DNA of 64,000 nucleotides from Streptomyces sp. DI166 (GCF_900091315.1 NZ_FLSP01000030.1:22433-86432); one strand, 5' to 3'; counted from the stretch's first letter, positions 1 through 8,198 are shown. The notes: generated from the letters alone by a model not told the origin. Numbers and translations are program-made.

Positions 1-680
1 GGGAGGGCTACGAGGGGGTGACCGTGCCCGAGCGGGTGTCCGGCGTGGGGAACGTGGCCGCGATGGGCCCGGGCGACCTGAACGCCTTCGCGCTCCGCGC
101 GGACGGCAGGGTGACCGGTTGGGGCATCAACCTCACCGACGTCCTGGGCGACCGCAACGACACCCGCATCGGCACGATCCCCGACGTCGAGGGCGTGGTG
201 GACGTGTCCTCGGCGGGCGAGGCGGTGGTCGCGGTGAAGGCGGACGGCAAGGTGTGCGCGTGGGGGAGCAACGCGCACGGCCTGCTGGGCGTGGAGCCGA
301 CCGGCGGCCAGACGGCGAACCCGGTCCGGGTGGGCGGCCTGAGGAACATCGTGCAGGTGGCCGGCGGCGCGAACGTGGCGTACGCCGTGGACCGCGACGG
401 CAGGGTGTGGGCGTGGGGCAGGGGTGCGGGCGGCGCGCTGGGCGACGGCGACATCGCGGACCACGTGAGGGCGAAGCCGATACGAGTAACGGGCCTGCCC
501 AGGATCCGCCGCGTGTCCGCCTTCGGCCTCATGGGCCACGCCATCGACACCAAGGGCCGCTTGTGGGCCTGGGGCTCGGGCGCGCCCGCCGCCGAGACCC
601 CCGGCCGCCCGGTCCGCATCCCCCTCCCGGCCCCGGCGCTGGACGTCTCCGGCCACCACGTCCTCGTCCGCCCGAACTAG
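1..680 (+). CDS. RCC1-repeat (beta-propeller) protein, 5' end outside window
   Basis: The frame is open to the left edge, so the GTG at 18 is probably internal and the gene starts upstream. The visible part holds about four RCC1-type repeats. Each ends in a strand such as GRVTGWG, GKVCAWGSN, GRVWAWGRG or GRLWAWGSG, with a GxNVAYAV or GHAIDT segment before it. RCC1 repeats build a seven-bladed propeller; bacterial members are usually exported or surface proteins of unknown role, and no signal peptide can be judged here. The stop at 678-680 is followed by 130 bases of spacer and then tRNA-Arg, so the gene is the flanking chromosome and not part of the mobile element. Family confident, function unknown. 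Confidence 0.75.
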   Translation, partial: EGYEGVTVPERVSGVGNVAAMGPGDLNAFALRADGRVTGWGINLTDVLGDRNDTRIGTIPDVEGVVDVSSAGEAVVAVKADGKVCAWGSNAHGLLGVEPTGGQTANPVRVGGLRNIVQVAGGANVAYAVDRDGRVWAWGRGAGGALGDGDIADHVRAKPIRVTGLPRIRRVSAFGLMGHAIDTKGRLWAWGSGAPAAETPGRPVRIPLPAPALDVSGHHVLVRPN

Positions 681-813
681 CGCTTCTCGGCCGTTTCCGC
701 AGGTCACAAGGGGTACGCCTAATGGATTTCACATGGCGGCGGCAGTCATGTAATGTTCTTCCTGTCGCCGCGAGCGGGCCGAAAGGGCCGAGAGCGGCGA
801 AACAACAGAACAA

Positions 814-886
814 GCACTCGTAGCTTAACGGATAGAGCATCTGACTACGGATCAGAAGGTTGCAGGTTCGAATCCTGCCGAGTGCA
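814..886 (+). tRNA. tRNA-Arg(ACG)
   Basis: A full cloverleaf can be folded: acceptor GCACTCG/CGAGTGC, D-arm GCTT/GAGC, anticodon stem TCTGA/TCAGA with loop CTACGGA, and T-arm with GGTTCGAAT. The anticodon is ACG, so A34 must be edited to inosine by TadA, whose gene lies at 44872-45303. CCA is not encoded in the gene. The 3' half is the attachment site used by the element that follows. Confidence 0.93.
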
Positions 887-891
887 CAGCA
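845..891 (+). repeat. attL of the AICE, 47-bp direct repeat with 16615-16661
   Basis: The sequence from the tRNA-Arg anticodon loop to 5 bases past the tRNA gene is repeated without mismatch at 16615-16661. The bases just outside both copies differ. An identical segment covering the 3' half of a tRNA gene, next to a tyrosine integrase gene, is the usual scar of AICE integration. Confidence 0.93.
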
Positions 892-894
892 CGT

Positions 895-928
895 CAGAGG
901 CCCTAAGGAGTCATCCTTAGGGCCTCTG
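895..928 (+). terminator. Hairpin after tRNA-Arg, supplied by the element
   Basis: Perfect 15-bp inverted repeat (895-909 and 914-928) with a 4-base loop, directly after attL. Position and strength suggest a terminator for the tRNA transcript. It lies inside the element; a hairpin starting with the same CAGAGGCC is found outside attR. Confidence 0.75.
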
Positions 929-938
929 GTCTATGTCC

Positions 939-961
939 TGACGGCAGTTGTTGACGGCAAC
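939..961 (+). repeat. Candidate integrase arm-type sites, left arm
   Basis: TGACGGCAAC at 952-961 and a near copy, TGACGGCAGT, at 939-948. The same 10-mer occurs twice near attR (16510-16531). In the excised circle these would flank the core on both sides, as integrase arm sites do. Function inferred from position only. Confidence 0.5.
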
Positions 962-1031
962 CGCCTTGGCCGGCTGCCGAGTGCCAGGCGGTTCCCGTTC
1001 GGATCGTCTGATCGTTGGGCCGGTTGCGTCG

Positions 1032-1165
1032 TTGGCTGGCGCTCGGTGGGCGCGGATCGAGCCGTCGCTCTCGGAACGAATCCGAAGAGGGAAGGCGGGT
1101 GGCGGGACACGGCGAGGTGATCGACGCGATCAGCTTCAAGTCCCCGACCGGAACGAAGGGGTCAG
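1032..1165 (+). pseudogene. Remnant of an IS5-family transposase N-terminus
   Basis: The frame starting near 1033 reads LAGARWARIEPSLSER, close to the LTDxQWxxIEPLLP opening of IS5/IS1647-type transposases. After a frame change it continues GEVIDAISFKSPTGT, matching the REVIDAIxFKxxTGTxW segment that follows in the family. Only about 45 codons survive, with a shift between the two parts and no catalytic DDE region. It lies in an otherwise gene-free stretch (929-1278) between attL and the first cargo gene. Confidence 0.55.
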
Positions 1166-1278
1166 AGCCGTAGCTTGGTCCCAGCCTTGTAACGACACTT
1201 AGGGTTCGCAGCGTCTCGTGGACGGCTGCATGGGACGGTGTTACCCCCTAAATCATCTTCGCTGCAATATGAGGGTGC

Positions 1279-2064
1279 ATGGCAGTCTTCTTCGCTCTTG
1301 TTGGGATTTTCGGTCTTGGTGCCATTGCCTGCTTCTTCTGGGTGTGGACCGGAGGGAAATTTTCGATTGGCATTATCGGAGCACATCCCGACAAGCCAAG
1401 CCCTCGGGAGTTGAGCGGTGTTACGCGGCTCGGCTACACGCTGCTTGCCGTGACCGTCGTCGGAGGAATCATTCTTTTCCTGTCTAGCGGCGGGACGGAC
1501 GCGGAAGGAAAGGGTGAGGCTGGGAAGTCTGAGACCGAAAGCGATACTTCTCCTTCGGCCTCCGCTCCCACACCCACCGATGGGGACGACAAGGTTTCTG
1601 TATCCACTCCATCCCCCACCCCCGCGTCGTCCAGTCCGGAGATCAGCATCCCGCCACCCCAGGTCACCGTGTACTGGCAGGGAACAACTCACATTCCTTA
1701 CAACGGAACCGATTTCGACTCGGCGCCACCGCAAGACGCTGACCCTAGCGGTCCCGACCTCAAGGTAAGCCTGACCGAGGGGGAAAAGATCCGCACCTAC
1801 GGATACTACTTCAACCAGATTCCGTCCGACGCTCCGGAGCCGATCACTATCGATTACTGCAAGAAGCTTTATGAAGAGCGTCCGAAGGGAGTTAGCTACA
1901 TCAATGTCGGCGTCGGTGACCGTTTCTGCCTCCTGACAGACGAAAAGCGTGTCGCTTACCTTACTGTCACGGGCACTGAACCTCATGGCGGCCGATTTGA
2001 GGAAAACCGTGTGGCAGTTAAAGGGGTTGTCTGGAACGACCCAGAAGCCTCTACCGCTGAATGA
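1279..2064 (+). CDS. Two-TM protein with Ser/Thr/Pro linker and extracellular domain (element cargo)
   Basis: 261 aa. Residues 1-25 form a hydrophobic segment and residues about 49-70 (GYTLLAVTVVGGIILFL) a second one. A Ser/Thr/Pro/Asp-rich linker follows (about 73-130), then a C-terminal domain of about 130 residues with two Cys (in IDYCKKLY and GDRFCLL), presumably outside the cell. I recognise no family. GC content is visibly lower than in the transfer genes, which points to separate acquisition. It is convergent with the integrase gene and is the only intact gene between attL and int, so it is cargo. Start chosen as the first ATG; GAGGG lies just 3 bases upstream, close for a ribosome site. 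Confidence 0.65.
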   Translation: MAVFFALVGIFGLGAIACFFWVWTGGKFSIGIIGAHPDKPSPRELSGVTRLGYTLLAVTVVGGIILFLSSGGTDAEGKGEAGKSETESDTSPSASAPTPTDGDDKVSVSTPSPTPASSSPEISIPPPQVTVYWQGTTHIPYNGTDFDSAPPQDADPSGPDLKVSLTEGEKIRTYGYYFNQIPSDAPEPITIDYCKKLYEERPKGVSYINVGVGDRFCLLTDEKRVAYLTVTGTEPHGGRFEENRVAVKGVVWNDPEASTAE

Positions 2065-2095
2065 CCGGTCCTCGCCTGGGGCTCAACGAATCCGC

Positions 2096-3370
2096 CTACT
2101 GGGCATTGGCCGCACCCTCGCCATCGTCCTCGTCATTGCCGTCACCCCTCAAGGCATCCCCGACACGGTCGAAGGCGGAGCGTTGGGAGTCGAGCCGCAC
2201 GAAGGTGTAGATGTCCATGGTCACGCGGATCGAGCTGTGGCCGAGGACTTCCATGATCATGCGGGCGTCGGCGCCCTGTTCGTGGAGGAGCGAAGCGCAG
2301 GTGTGGCGCAGGTCGTGAAAGCGGACCTTGCGGACGCCGGCGCGGATGCACAGAACCTCGAAGGAGCGGTTCAGGTTGCGCGGCTCGATCGGGGTCCCGT
2401 TCTTGGTGGTGAAGACGAGGCCCTGACCTGTGCCCTTCCAGTTGTCCCCCGCGCCCTTCCGGTCGGCGATCTGCTGCGCGTGCTGGGCGCGGAGTGCGGT
2501 CACGCACTCGGCCGGAAGGGCCAGGCGACGGGCCGAGCGCTGAGTCTTCGGCGCGACGATCAGCAGCTCACCGCCGACGCGCTGTAGGGCCTGCCGAACG
2601 GTGAGCACACCTTCGTGAAGGTCCACGTCCGACCAGCGCAGACCCAGCAGCTCACCGCGCCGGAGACCGATGCGGACCGCCAGTTCGTACGCGGCCCACA
2701 GCCGGTTGTCCCGGGCCGCCGTCAGGAGCTGACGCCCCTCCTTGGCGGTGAGCGGCTCGATCTCGCGCTTGGTTCCCATGCTCAGCTCCACGTTCCGGGC
2801 CACGTTGCGGGGCAACTCGTCTTCGCGTACGGCGTGCTGGAGAGCGGCACGCAGGATCACCAGCAGGAAGCGCACGGTCCTGTCAGACGGGAGCTTCTTG
2901 CAGCACTTCCGGAGGGCGCAGCAGCGCCGCTTGTGCTCCGGCCGCTTCCTGTCCTTGCCCTGCGCGCAGCACTGGCAGGTGATCGCCGTCTTCGCGAGGA
3001 AGGCGCGGATGTCGCGAGCGGTGAGCCGGACCAGCTTCTTCTTGCCGAACTCCGTGGTGACGTAGTTGCGGACGAGGGACTCGTAGTTGACGTAGGTCGT
3101 CCTGCGGACCTTGCCCTTGGCGACGTTCGTCAGCCAGTACGTCAGGTACTCGGCGATCGTCATCTTGTTGGTGGCGACCGGCAGGCCGTTGAGGGAGTCG
3201 GCCTTGAGCTTGGTCAGCTTCTCGTGTGCCTCGTCCCAGGTCTTGCCGTAGACGCTGCGCCGCTTGTACGTGCCGTCCGTGGTCAGCACGTACGCACTGC
3301 CCTCCCAACGGCCGTCCTTGCGCTGGTAGATGGTGCCCTCGTTGTTGGCGTTCTTCTTCGGCGTGGCCAT
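2096..3370 (-). CDS. int: Tyrosine site-specific integrase of the AICE
   Basis: 424 aa, the usual size for pSAM2-type integrases. It catalyses integration and excision between attP and the tRNA-Arg att core. The N-terminus (NEGTIYQRKDGRWEGSAYV) is the AP2-like arm-binding domain, followed by a SAM-like core-binding domain carrying a Cys-rich insert (CQCCAQGK...RCCALRKCCKK), common in actinobacterial integrases and probably metal binding. Catalytic residues are visible: Arg in IGLRRGELLG, His-x-x-Arg in HDLRHTCASLL and Tyr in MDIYTFV. ATG chosen because the stop of xis overlaps it (TGATG). The order rep-xis-int on one strand equals that of pSAM2. Confidence 0.93.
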   Translation of the reverse strand: MATPKKNANNEGTIYQRKDGRWEGSAYVLTTDGTYKRRSVYGKTWDEAHEKLTKLKADSLNGLPVATNKMTIAEYLTYWLTNVAKGKVRRTTYVNYESLVRNYVTTEFGKKKLVRLTARDIRAFLAKTAITCQCCAQGKDRKRPEHKRRCCALRKCCKKLPSDRTVRFLLVILRAALQHAVREDELPRNVARNVELSMGTKREIEPLTAKEGRQLLTAARDNRLWAAYELAVRIGLRRGELLGLRWSDVDLHEGVLTVRQALQRVGGELLIVAPKTQRSARRLALPAECVTALRAQHAQQIADRKGAGDNWKGTGQGLVFTTKNGTPIEPRNLNRSFEVLCIRAGVRKVRFHDLRHTCASLLHEQGADARMIMEVLGHSSIRVTMDIYTFVRLDSQRSAFDRVGDALRGDGNDEDDGEGAANAQ

Positions 3371-3552
3371 CAGGCGGCTTCCTGTTCGGTCTGGAGGGAT
3401 ATGTAGGCGTGCACGGCGGATTCGCTGATACGGCGGCAGCGGCCGATCTTGAAGGAGGCGAGTTCGCGCGAGCGGATCAGGTCGTGGACCTTCCAGCGGC
3501 TGATGCCGAGACGCTCGGCGACCTGGTCCACGGTGAGCACGGCGGTCGTCAT
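3370..3552 (-). CDS. xis: Excisionase, MerR-like winged HTH
   Basis: 60 aa. It is almost entirely one helix-turn-helix domain of the excisionase/DUF helix_turn_helix_17 type (LTVDQVAERLGISRWKVHDLI...FKIGRCRRISESAVHAYI). It binds att DNA and directs the integrase toward excision. It overlaps rep at its start by 4 bases and int at its end by one base, so the three are translationally coupled. Confidence 0.88.
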   Translation of the reverse strand: MTTAVLTVDQVAERLGISRWKVHDLIRSRELASFKIGRCRRISESAVHAYISLQTEQEAA

Positions 3553-5033
3553 GCAGGCACCAGCCCTTCGTGCTTGAGGCGTTGGATGTTGGCGATGTCG
3601 TGGCGGACCTGGGCGGCGAGGAATTCCTCACCGGGGCGGTAGCCACTGTTGAGGTAGGTCCAGGAGGAGGCGGTGACGAGGGTGGTCTCGTCGGTGGTGG
3701 GGTGGCCGGCGCGGGCACGGGCGGCTTCGGCCTGGGCGAGGCGCCAGGCACGGCGCACGTCGCGGAGTGCGCCGAGGGTGGTGGAGTAGGCGCGGGACTT
3801 GGTGGAGAAGTGGCCGCGGAAGCCGAGCATGTGGGCCCACTTCCAGAGCTTGAGGTGGGCGAACTCGGGGAGGTGGCCGAGGTCCCATGCGGTGCGGATC
3901 ATCTGGCGTACGTGCTGCTGAATGGGCAGGGCCTTGATGGGTTCGGCCTGTCCGGTGCCGTCGCAGTCGGCGCACCGGTCGTGGAAGCCGTCCGGGCCGC
4001 GTACGTAGCCGCGTCCGGCGCAGGGGCGGCACATCAGGGTGCGGTCTACGGTGCCCGCACCTTCGGCGTTCTTGGTGGCGTACTTGGCGACGTATCCGGC
4101 GACCTTGGCGTCGGTGTACTCGGCAACGCGGGCGTCGGTGAGTTCGCCGTCGCCCAGGGCGGTGATGGGGTCGACCTTGAACCGGCGGCCCCAGGCGATG
4201 ACGCGTTCGCCAATGGCGTCGGAGGCGACGACGAGCCGGGCACGCTCAACCGCCAGTCCCACGGCGGCGCTCAGGGCGTCGAAGGTGGCCCAGGGCGGGG
4301 GCTCGGTGGTGTGGCCGTCGGGTCCGTCGAAACGGATCACGGCGTGGAAGTGGACCAGGCCGCGCTTCTGGTACTCGGCGACCTTGGCGAAGGAGACGCG
4401 CAGGGCGGCGTTGAGGGCCTTCTGCGTCATGTCGAGGTGCTCGGCCAGGGCGCGGCGAAGGTAGGTGGTGAACCGTGCCCAGAGCTGTCCGGCGTGGGCG
4501 TTCCAGAGCACGGCGCCGGTGTAGTCGTACGAGGCCGGGTCGAGTGGGGTGCCCAACACCGGGTCGTCCTCGGCGTGGTGGGCACCGCAGCCGCATGAGC
4601 GGGCCTTGTCCGTGCTGTCGGTCTTGCGGTTGTGGACGGGGCCGAAGGAGGGGGCGGTGAGGGTGACGAAGGCACGGGGGTGATCGCGGACGGTTTCGGC
4701 GACGTTCTTGCCGCCGGACAGTCCGGCCTTGATGAGGTGGTAGGTGTCGGCCGCGTAGATGCGGGAGCAGGCGGGGCAGCGGGAGGAGCGCCGGTTGCCG
4801 CAGGTGGTCAGCGCGCGTCCGGAAGGCTCGTCTTCGGAGCGGTAGGAGCGGACCACTTCCTTGGTGGTCTGGTCGGTGGTGACTGACCAGCCGTGGAGGT
4901 TGACGGGGCTGGTGCAGCCGTGCAGGTCGCGGACCTGTTCGGTGACGCGGTCGAAGTCGTGGGTGTTGGCCAGCTTGATCAGGTCCCGCAGGCCGGGGCT
5001 GATCACGTGGCGCAGGTCGAGGGGGCGGCGCAT
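3549..5033 (-). CDS. RepSA-like rolling-circle replication initiator
   Basis: 494 aa. It resembles the RepSA/pSAM2 initiators, which nick the double-strand origin and allow replication of the excised circle. Visible motifs are an N-terminal zinc-like CGNRRSSRCPACSRIYAAD, CGCGAHH, the HUH-type metal site in RGLVHFHAVIRFDG, and a later DnaJ-like CRPCAGRGYV...CADCDGTG zinc motif. The C-terminal third (FSTKSRAYSTTLGALRDVR) is typical of the group, with WTYLNSGYRPGEE near the end. It is followed by xis with a 4-base overlap, and an inverted repeat lies upstream. Confidence 0.88.
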   Translation of the reverse strand: MRRPLDLRHVISPGLRDLIKLANTHDFDRVTEQVRDLHGCTSPVNLHGWSVTTDQTTKEVVRSYRSEDEPSGRALTTCGNRRSSRCPACSRIYAADTYHLIKAGLSGGKNVAETVRDHPRAFVTLTAPSFGPVHNRKTDSTDKARSCGCGAHHAEDDPVLGTPLDPASYDYTGAVLWNAHAGQLWARFTTYLRRALAEHLDMTQKALNAALRVSFAKVAEYQKRGLVHFHAVIRFDGPDGHTTEPPPWATFDALSAAVGLAVERARLVVASDAIGERVIAWGRRFKVDPITALGDGELTDARVAEYTDAKVAGYVAKYATKNAEGAGTVDRTLMCRPCAGRGYVRGPDGFHDRCADCDGTGQAEPIKALPIQQHVRQMIRTAWDLGHLPEFAHLKLWKWAHMLGFRGHFSTKSRAYSTTLGALRDVRRAWRLAQAEAARARAGHPTTDETTLVTASSWTYLNSGYRPGEEFLAAQVRHDIANIQRLKHEGLVPA

Positions 5034-5068
5034 GGGTGGCGGGGTGTCCCTTCTGGCGTGAGAGTGGG

Positions 5069-5113
5069 GCCTGCGGGCAGCAGCGATCAGCGCTCGGGCT
5101 GCTGCCCGCAGGC
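5069..5113. repeat. Perfect 15-bp inverted repeat upstream of rep
   Basis: GCCTGCGGGCAGCAG (5069-5083) is mirrored at 5099-5113 around a 15-base loop, in the 148-base gap between the spread-type gene and rep. It could terminate the upstream transcript or attenuate rep. Because RepSA proteins nick hairpin-rich DNA near their gene, it is also an origin candidate. Confidence 0.55.
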
Positions 5114-5181
5114 ATGGCAGTTCGGGCCCAGGGGCGGGCGAGGGTGGGAAGCGCCGGAAGGCCGCCGGGGCGAGCGCGGCG

Positions 5182-5901
5182 CTACAGAGCGGCGTGGAGG
5201 GCCGTGGCCATGGGCAGGCCGATGCCGAGCCGCATCTTGAGCTGGGCCGGAGTGATCGTTTCTCCGTGCTCGGCGTGGTGCGATGCCGCGATGGACCGTG
5301 CTTCGGTCAGCAGCGGTTCGGGAACCTTGACCGCGGGCGCGGCCGGAGCCGGAGCGGTGAGCGGAGCAACCGGGGCCGGGGTCGGTACCGGGGCGACGGG
5401 CGGGGCAGTCGCCGCGACGTGCGCAGGCTCGGCGGGGGCCGGGGCGGGCTCTTGGGCCGGTTCCGTCTCAGTGGCGGGCGCCGGTTCGGCTGCATGGGCG
5501 GCGACCGCGTGGAACGAGCGGAGGAGCTGGGGGCCGACCGCTCCCCAGCCGAGGAGGAGCAGGGGCGCCACGGCGTCGATGGCGGCGCGGCCGTAGTGTC
5601 CGGCGACGACGGGTTCGGCGATGTTGAGGGCCAGGGTCAGCAGGCCGGAGACGTGCATCAGCCGGGTGGCCGCCTTCATCTGCTCGGGCGGCACGCCACG
5701 CAGGGACAGGTAGCGCAGGGCCACGAGGAGCCCGACCACGGACAGGTCGACCATGGGGGCGATCAGTGGTGCGATGGGAGCGGGGACGCCCAGGCGCAGG
5801 GCCAGGGCCCAGACGTTGCCGAAGGAGAAGACGAACGCCAGGAGGGCGATGATGCCCATGACCACGGTCACGGTGCGCTGGGTGATCCGGTCCTCACTCA
5901 T
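5182..5901 (-). CDS. DUF2637 membrane protein, spread (Spd)-type
   Basis: 239 aa. Four hydrophobic segments lie in the first 130 residues (VVMGIIALLAFVFSF, PLIAPMVDLSVVGLLVAL, SGLLTLALNIAEPVV, AVAPLLLLGWGAVG), the DUF2637 pattern. An Ala/Pro/Glu-rich linker (about 135-190) follows, then a short helical tail ending in LKMRLGIGLPMATALHA, which looks like a winged-helix remnant. DUF2637 proteins are constant members of AICEs and conjugative plasmids and are thought to help spread the element between mycelial compartments. Transcribed toward rep, downstream of the translocase. Confidence 0.8.
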   Translation of the reverse strand: MSEDRITQRTVTVVMGIIALLAFVFSFGNVWALALRLGVPAPIAPLIAPMVDLSVVGLLVALRYLSLRGVPPEQMKAATRLMHVSGLLTLALNIAEPVVAGHYGRAAIDAVAPLLLLGWGAVGPQLLRSFHAVAAHAAEPAPATETEPAQEPAPAPAEPAHVAATAPPVAPVPTPAPVAPLTAPAPAAPAVKVPEPLLTEARSIAASHHAEHGETITPAQLKMRLGIGLPMATALHAAL

Positions 5902-5952
5902 GGGGGTTCACCTCCTTTCGCGGTGTCGGTGGGGGAGCTGGGTGGGGTTGGG

Positions 5953-6138
5953 TCAGGGCTTCGGGGCGAGGCCGGCCATGTGAGCGGCGTTCGGGCCGAG
6001 GTAGGTCTCCAGGACTCGGCGTTCGTGGGCGTTGGCGACGCGGTACGCGGCGATGCCGATCCGACCAGCGCGGTCAAGGTCCCCGACGGCGATCGCCTTG
6101 CGCATGTGCCGGATGTAGATCCTCATGACCCGGCGCAT
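5953..6138 (-). CDS. Small conserved AICE protein
   Basis: 61 aa, basic and helical (MRKAIAVGDLDRAGRIGIAAYR, then HERRVLETYLGP). It starts 1 base after the stop of the translocase gene, so it belongs to the transfer operon. The ATG at 6126 is an alternative start. Small genes of this kind sit between tra and spd in many Streptomyces AICEs; the function is unknown. Confidence 0.65.
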   Translation of the reverse strand: MRRVMRIYIRHMRKAIAVGDLDRAGRIGIAAYRVANAHERRVLETYLGPNAAHMAGLAPKP

Positions 6139-6139
6139 C

Positions 6140-7558
6140 TCAGGCCGCCATGGACGGGGGCTCGGGGTCGTTCTTGGTGAGGTCCACGACGTCCTGTCCG
6201 GTCAAGTCCTCCAGGAGCCGGGCCGGGTGGCGCACCAGGTGGCAGGTTTCTGCGGCGACGCGGGCGGCGTCCTCGTCGGCGACGTAGGGGGTACGGATGC
6301 GGATGAAGCCGGGGCGGCCGTGCTGGGACATGACCGCGACACCGACGTACGCGGGGTCCTGAAGGTTGACCGGGCTCGCGTCAGGCCACTCCCGGATGTC
6401 GTCGCCGAGGGCGGCCACGGCGGCATCCGCGGTCTTCTGCGCGAAGGACAGACCGACCGGGCACACGTCGCGGATGAAGGTGGGGATGGCGTCCCCGGTG
6501 GTCTTCTGCGTGGTGAGCAGGGTCAGGAAGCCGACTGAGCGTCCCTTCTTCACCAGGTCCTCCACGAGGCGGGCGTTGTCCGCCGCGAGCGCAGCCAGCC
6601 GCTTCGTGGTCGGGTCGGAGCCCTTGTGGTCGCGGAAGTAGGTGTGGGCCTCGTCGATGACGATGACGACCAGTGGCCAGTCTGCCGAGGGGCCGACGTG
6701 CCACATGTTCTTCCTGCCCAGCACGCTGCGGATGCTCGCGGAGCGGGCGCGGCGCAGCTCCACCAGCTCCTTGAGCAGCTTGTTCGCTTCCTCCAGGTCG
6801 TCTCCGCAGAAGGCGAACGCCCGGTGTACAAGGTCGGCGTAGTCGCCCTCGTAGGCGTGGGAGACCTTCCCGTCGAAGAAGACGAACTGAACGGCCGGCG
6901 AGGGCGCCCAGTCACACACCAGCCGGTTCACACACGAGGTCTTCCCGAAGCCAGGCAGACCGCCGACCGCCACCCCGGGCACTTCCTTGAGGGGCACGAA
7001 GACGGGCATGCCGTACTCGTCCACCCCCAGCTCCCACTTCGCGTACTCCTCCGAAGGGCGTCCGGTGGGCACATGAACGGTCGGCGTGATCAGCGGGTCC
7101 ACGCGCACCCCGCGCAACACGACGTGTCCGGGCCTGTCCCCCGGTAGCGCCGACACACGGGTCATACGCCAGGCGTCCGCCAGGTAGGGGGCGGCCTTCT
7201 GGAACTCCGCCAGACCGACGCCCGGCAGGCAGCCCGCCCGCGCGATTACCCCGTACGCGTCATGCGTGACCTTCAGGGCCGGGACCAGGACGCGCGGCTT
7301 GATCGGCTTGCCGTCCGTGTTGGCCAGCGATGCCATGGCGGTCGGCATCTTGTCCGTGGCCGACAGGTTCAGCATCTGCGCGAGCCGCTTCCACGTCCGC
7401 CGAACCCGAACGGCCTGCCGGATCGACTGCCGGGTCATGGCGTCGGCCCGCAGGTAGCGGACCACCCGCACCAGTGCCCACAGGGCGATGCCAGCCAAGC
7501 CCACCGCGACCAGAACCGGGGCGTAGCCGATCACCTCACTCACGTCGTTCAAGGTCAC
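6140..7558 (-). CDS. FtsK/SpoIIIE-type conjugative DNA translocase (TraB/TraSA-like)
   Basis: 472 aa. Two N-terminal TM segments are followed by a RecA-like motor: Walker A GLPGFGKTSCVNRL (near residue 203) and Walker B VVIVIDEAHTYF. A conserved TTQKTTGDAIP segment follows, as in TraB proteins. In AICEs this one protein forms a hexameric ring that moves double-stranded element DNA into the recipient mycelium, acting at an 8-bp-repeat clt site. No relaxase or type IV secretion gene is present, which fits this mode. The start overlaps the stop of the preceding gene by 4 bases. Confidence 0.9.
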   Translation of the reverse strand: MTLNDVSEVIGYAPVLVAVGLAGIALWALVRVVRYLRADAMTRQSIRQAVRVRRTWKRLAQMLNLSATDKMPTAMASLANTDGKPIKPRVLVPALKVTHDAYGVIARAGCLPGVGLAEFQKAAPYLADAWRMTRVSALPGDRPGHVVLRGVRVDPLITPTVHVPTGRPSEEYAKWELGVDEYGMPVFVPLKEVPGVAVGGLPGFGKTSCVNRLVCDWAPSPAVQFVFFDGKVSHAYEGDYADLVHRAFAFCGDDLEEANKLLKELVELRRARSASIRSVLGRKNMWHVGPSADWPLVVIVIDEAHTYFRDHKGSDPTTKRLAALAADNARLVEDLVKKGRSVGFLTLLTTQKTTGDAIPTFIRDVCPVGLSFAQKTADAAVAALGDDIREWPDASPVNLQDPAYVGVAVMSQHGRPGFIRIRTPYVADEDAARVAAETCHLVRHPARLLEDLTGQDVVDLTKNDPEPPSMAA

Positions 7559-7842
7559 TTTGCTTCCTTCTTTCGATTCCGGTTTCGGGTGAGTGCTGAG
7601 GGCGTCGGCGCAGCGAGGATCAGGCAGATTTCCGCGCGCTGGACCGCGTCAGCAGGCGGAAAGCCGTGGTTCGCCCACATCGCCGCGACGAGACGAACCC
7701 TGTCGTCGTGATCGGCGACCGACAAGCAGATCTCCGCATGACGAAGAGCGGATGCGGGTGGAAAACCCGCCCTCTCCCACACCGCCGCGACACTGTGAAG
7801 CCGGGTGTCGCGGTCGGTGCGGGAGAAGTCGGTGCCGCTCAC
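7555..7842 (-). CDS. Small AICE protein with an internal duplication
   Basis: 95 aa. Two similar blocks of about 33 residues are visible: RLHSVAAVWERAGFPPASAL with HAEICLSVA, then RLVAAMWANHGFPPADAV with RAEICLILA. The tail is basic (RNRNRKKEAK). No family is recognised. It overlaps the genes on both sides by 4 bases (ATGA), so it is co-translated with the translocase and probably belongs to transfer. Confidence 0.7.
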   Translation of the reverse strand: MSGTDFSRTDRDTRLHSVAAVWERAGFPPASALRHAEICLSVADHDDRVRLVAAMWANHGFPPADAVQRAEICLILAAPTPSALTRNRNRKKEAK

Positions 7843-8198
7843 GCCGTCTCAGCGGCCGGGGCCGAGCCGCCGACCAGGTCGAGACGGTCCGCGCGGTACG
7901 CGATGCCGTCCGAGAGCGACCCGTTGAAGATCCGGGCCCACGGGGTGGCGAACAGCTCCACCGGGATGACCGGCACGCCGGGCTTGAGGCCGTTGGGGAG
8001 ACCGGTCTCCGGAACGGTGACCTTCATGGCCTCCGCCCGGTCCTCCTCCATGAGGAAGAGCGTGACCGTGAACAGCTTCGCGCCGGTCTCACGGTCGGTC
8101 GCGAACTGGGTCTTCTCGGCGTCCGAGTACTTCGGAACCGCCAGGGTGCCGGCCACGAACGACGTGGACGGGAGCACGCCAACACGGATACGAGGCAT
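7839..8198 (-). CDS. Conserved AICE protein, first gene of the transfer operon
   Basis: 119 aa, no membrane segment. It looks like a mixed alpha/beta domain (MPRIRVGVLPSTSFVAGTL, then KLFTVTLFLMEEDRAE and GLKPGVPVIPVELFATPW). Proteins of this length and pattern precede the translocase gene in many Streptomyces AICEs, but no function is known to me. It is divergent from the GntR gene across a 171-bp region with palindromes, so it is probably repressed by it. Confidence 0.75.
   Translation of the reverse strand: MPRIRVGVLPSTSFVAGTLAVPKYSDAEKTQFATDRETGAKLFTVTLFLMEEDRAEAMKVTVPETGLPNGLKPGVPVIPVELFATPWARIFNGSLSDGIAYRADRLDLVGGSAPAAETA

Noticed and set aside
1162..1986. Minus-strand ORF of 274 codons opposite the left cargo gene
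   Set aside because: The plus-strand frame has a clear two-TM plus linker architecture and a normal end; the minus frame has none.
2096..5115. Long plus-strand and alternative-frame ORFs opposite int and rep
   Set aside because: They are antisense shadows produced by high GC: compositions are Gly/Ala/Arg/Pro-rich with no domain pattern, while the minus strand has complete catalytic motifs.
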